A stretch of DNA of 64,000 nucleotides from Actinomadura terrae. Lineage in GTDB: Bacteria; Actinomycetota; Actinomycetes; Streptosporangiales; Streptosporangiaceae. Numbering within the stretch: the first letter of the stretch is position 1; each line of letters opens with the position of its first letter. Below are positions 63,787-64,000 of this stretch, one piece after another. A program made the translations under genes and the position numbers. Where the stretch lies: NCBI RefSeq assembly GCF_022751215.1, contig NZ_JAICDG010000002.1, forward strand, positions 1,364,001-1,428,000, in the 5' to 3' direction. The notes below the pieces were generated by a model. It saw only the letters and a list, made by a program, of their open reading frames with translations. It was not told the DNA's origin and did not search any database.

Positions 63787-64000
63787 GGCCGTTCGCATAC
63801 GAGCGCGCCACCAGCGCGGAAGACGCCCTCCAGCGGCATACGGAGGGCACCGCCTACCTCGGCGGCGGCACCAACCTCGTGGACCTGATGCGGCTCGGGG
63901 TGGAGGTGCCCACCCGCTTGGTGGACGTCAGGCACCTCCCCTACGACCAGGTCCAGCTCGACCCGGACGGCGGCCTCCTCATCGGCGCCGCCGTGAGCAA
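63783..64000 (+). CDS. FAD-binding subunit of a molybdenum hydroxylase (partial)
   Basis: The first 72 residues of a CoxM/XdhB-type flavin subunit: FAYERATSAEDALQRH, then the FAD loop YLGGGTNLVDLMRLGVE. The gene runs beyond the window. Coupled to the 2Fe-2S subunit; a large molybdopterin subunit is expected to follow. Confidence 0.92.
   Translation, partial: MRPFAYERATSAEDALQRHTEGTAYLGGGTNLVDLMRLGVEVPTRLVDVRHLPYDQVQLDPDGGLLIGAAVS

Overview
High-GC (roughly 70% or more), densely coded DNA with frequent GTG starts, a conservon operon, DasR-like, iron-box and MmyB-type regulators, geosmin synthase and EshA-like shell proteins. This fits a filamentous actinomycete; Streptosporangiales such as Actinomadura relatives are a guess, not proven.

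Layout. 1-1490: chromosome with a terminator, a small secreted protein and an HxlR regulator. 1515-7555: a 6,015-bp integrated element of visibly lower GC (tyrosine integrase, primase-polymerase Rep, and a DUF397/XRE-DUF5753/DUF6879 regulatory operon). It is inserted in the 3' end of the serine dehydratase gene sdaA, whose last codons it replaces with its own near-identical copy. 7505-12000: gcvT-gcvH-glyA-sdaA on the minus strand under a tandem glycine riboswitch. 12197-25842: site-2 protease, Cds1-like cysteine desulfhydrase, DNA ligase, SDR, TetR/Baeyer-Villiger pair, a Pro/Thr-rich wall protein, a lytic transglycosylase-like protein and regulators. 25862-27371: a cysteine-free S4 (rpsD) and a DUF2470 gene diverging from tandem IdeR/DmdR-type iron boxes. 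27672-37300: AAA ATPase, PlsC acyltransferase, ung, Nudix-like protein, dimethylargininase, lipoamide dehydrogenase, MHS transporter.

37600-43670 is the most striking region: a tight four-gene operon of two EshA-like Family 2B encapsulin shell proteins (HK97-fold with an inserted cyclic-nucleotide-binding domain), a two-domain terpene synthase between them, and a polyprenyl synthase at the end. This looks like a two-component protein nanocompartment loaded with prenyl-chain and terpene-cyclising enzymes. The cyclase resembles geosmin synthase in its N-domain, but both of its halves are of the N-terminal (DDxFxE) type. The true geosmin synthase (DDHFLE plus DDYFP) is a separate gene at 60443-62614.

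43691-64000: Ser/Thr kinase, LD-carboxypeptidase, several secreted or unknown proteins, MmyB-like regulator, a GH3 beta-N-acetylglucosaminidase with a DasR-like site, a polyamine-type binding lipoprotein, a conservon lacking the roadblock gene (A-C-D), galT, a beta-propeller protein, a 47-residue peptide gene near a second DasR-like site, a NADAR protein, geoA, and the start of a molybdenum hydroxylase operon cut by the window end. No rRNA, tRNA or CRISPR array was seen.
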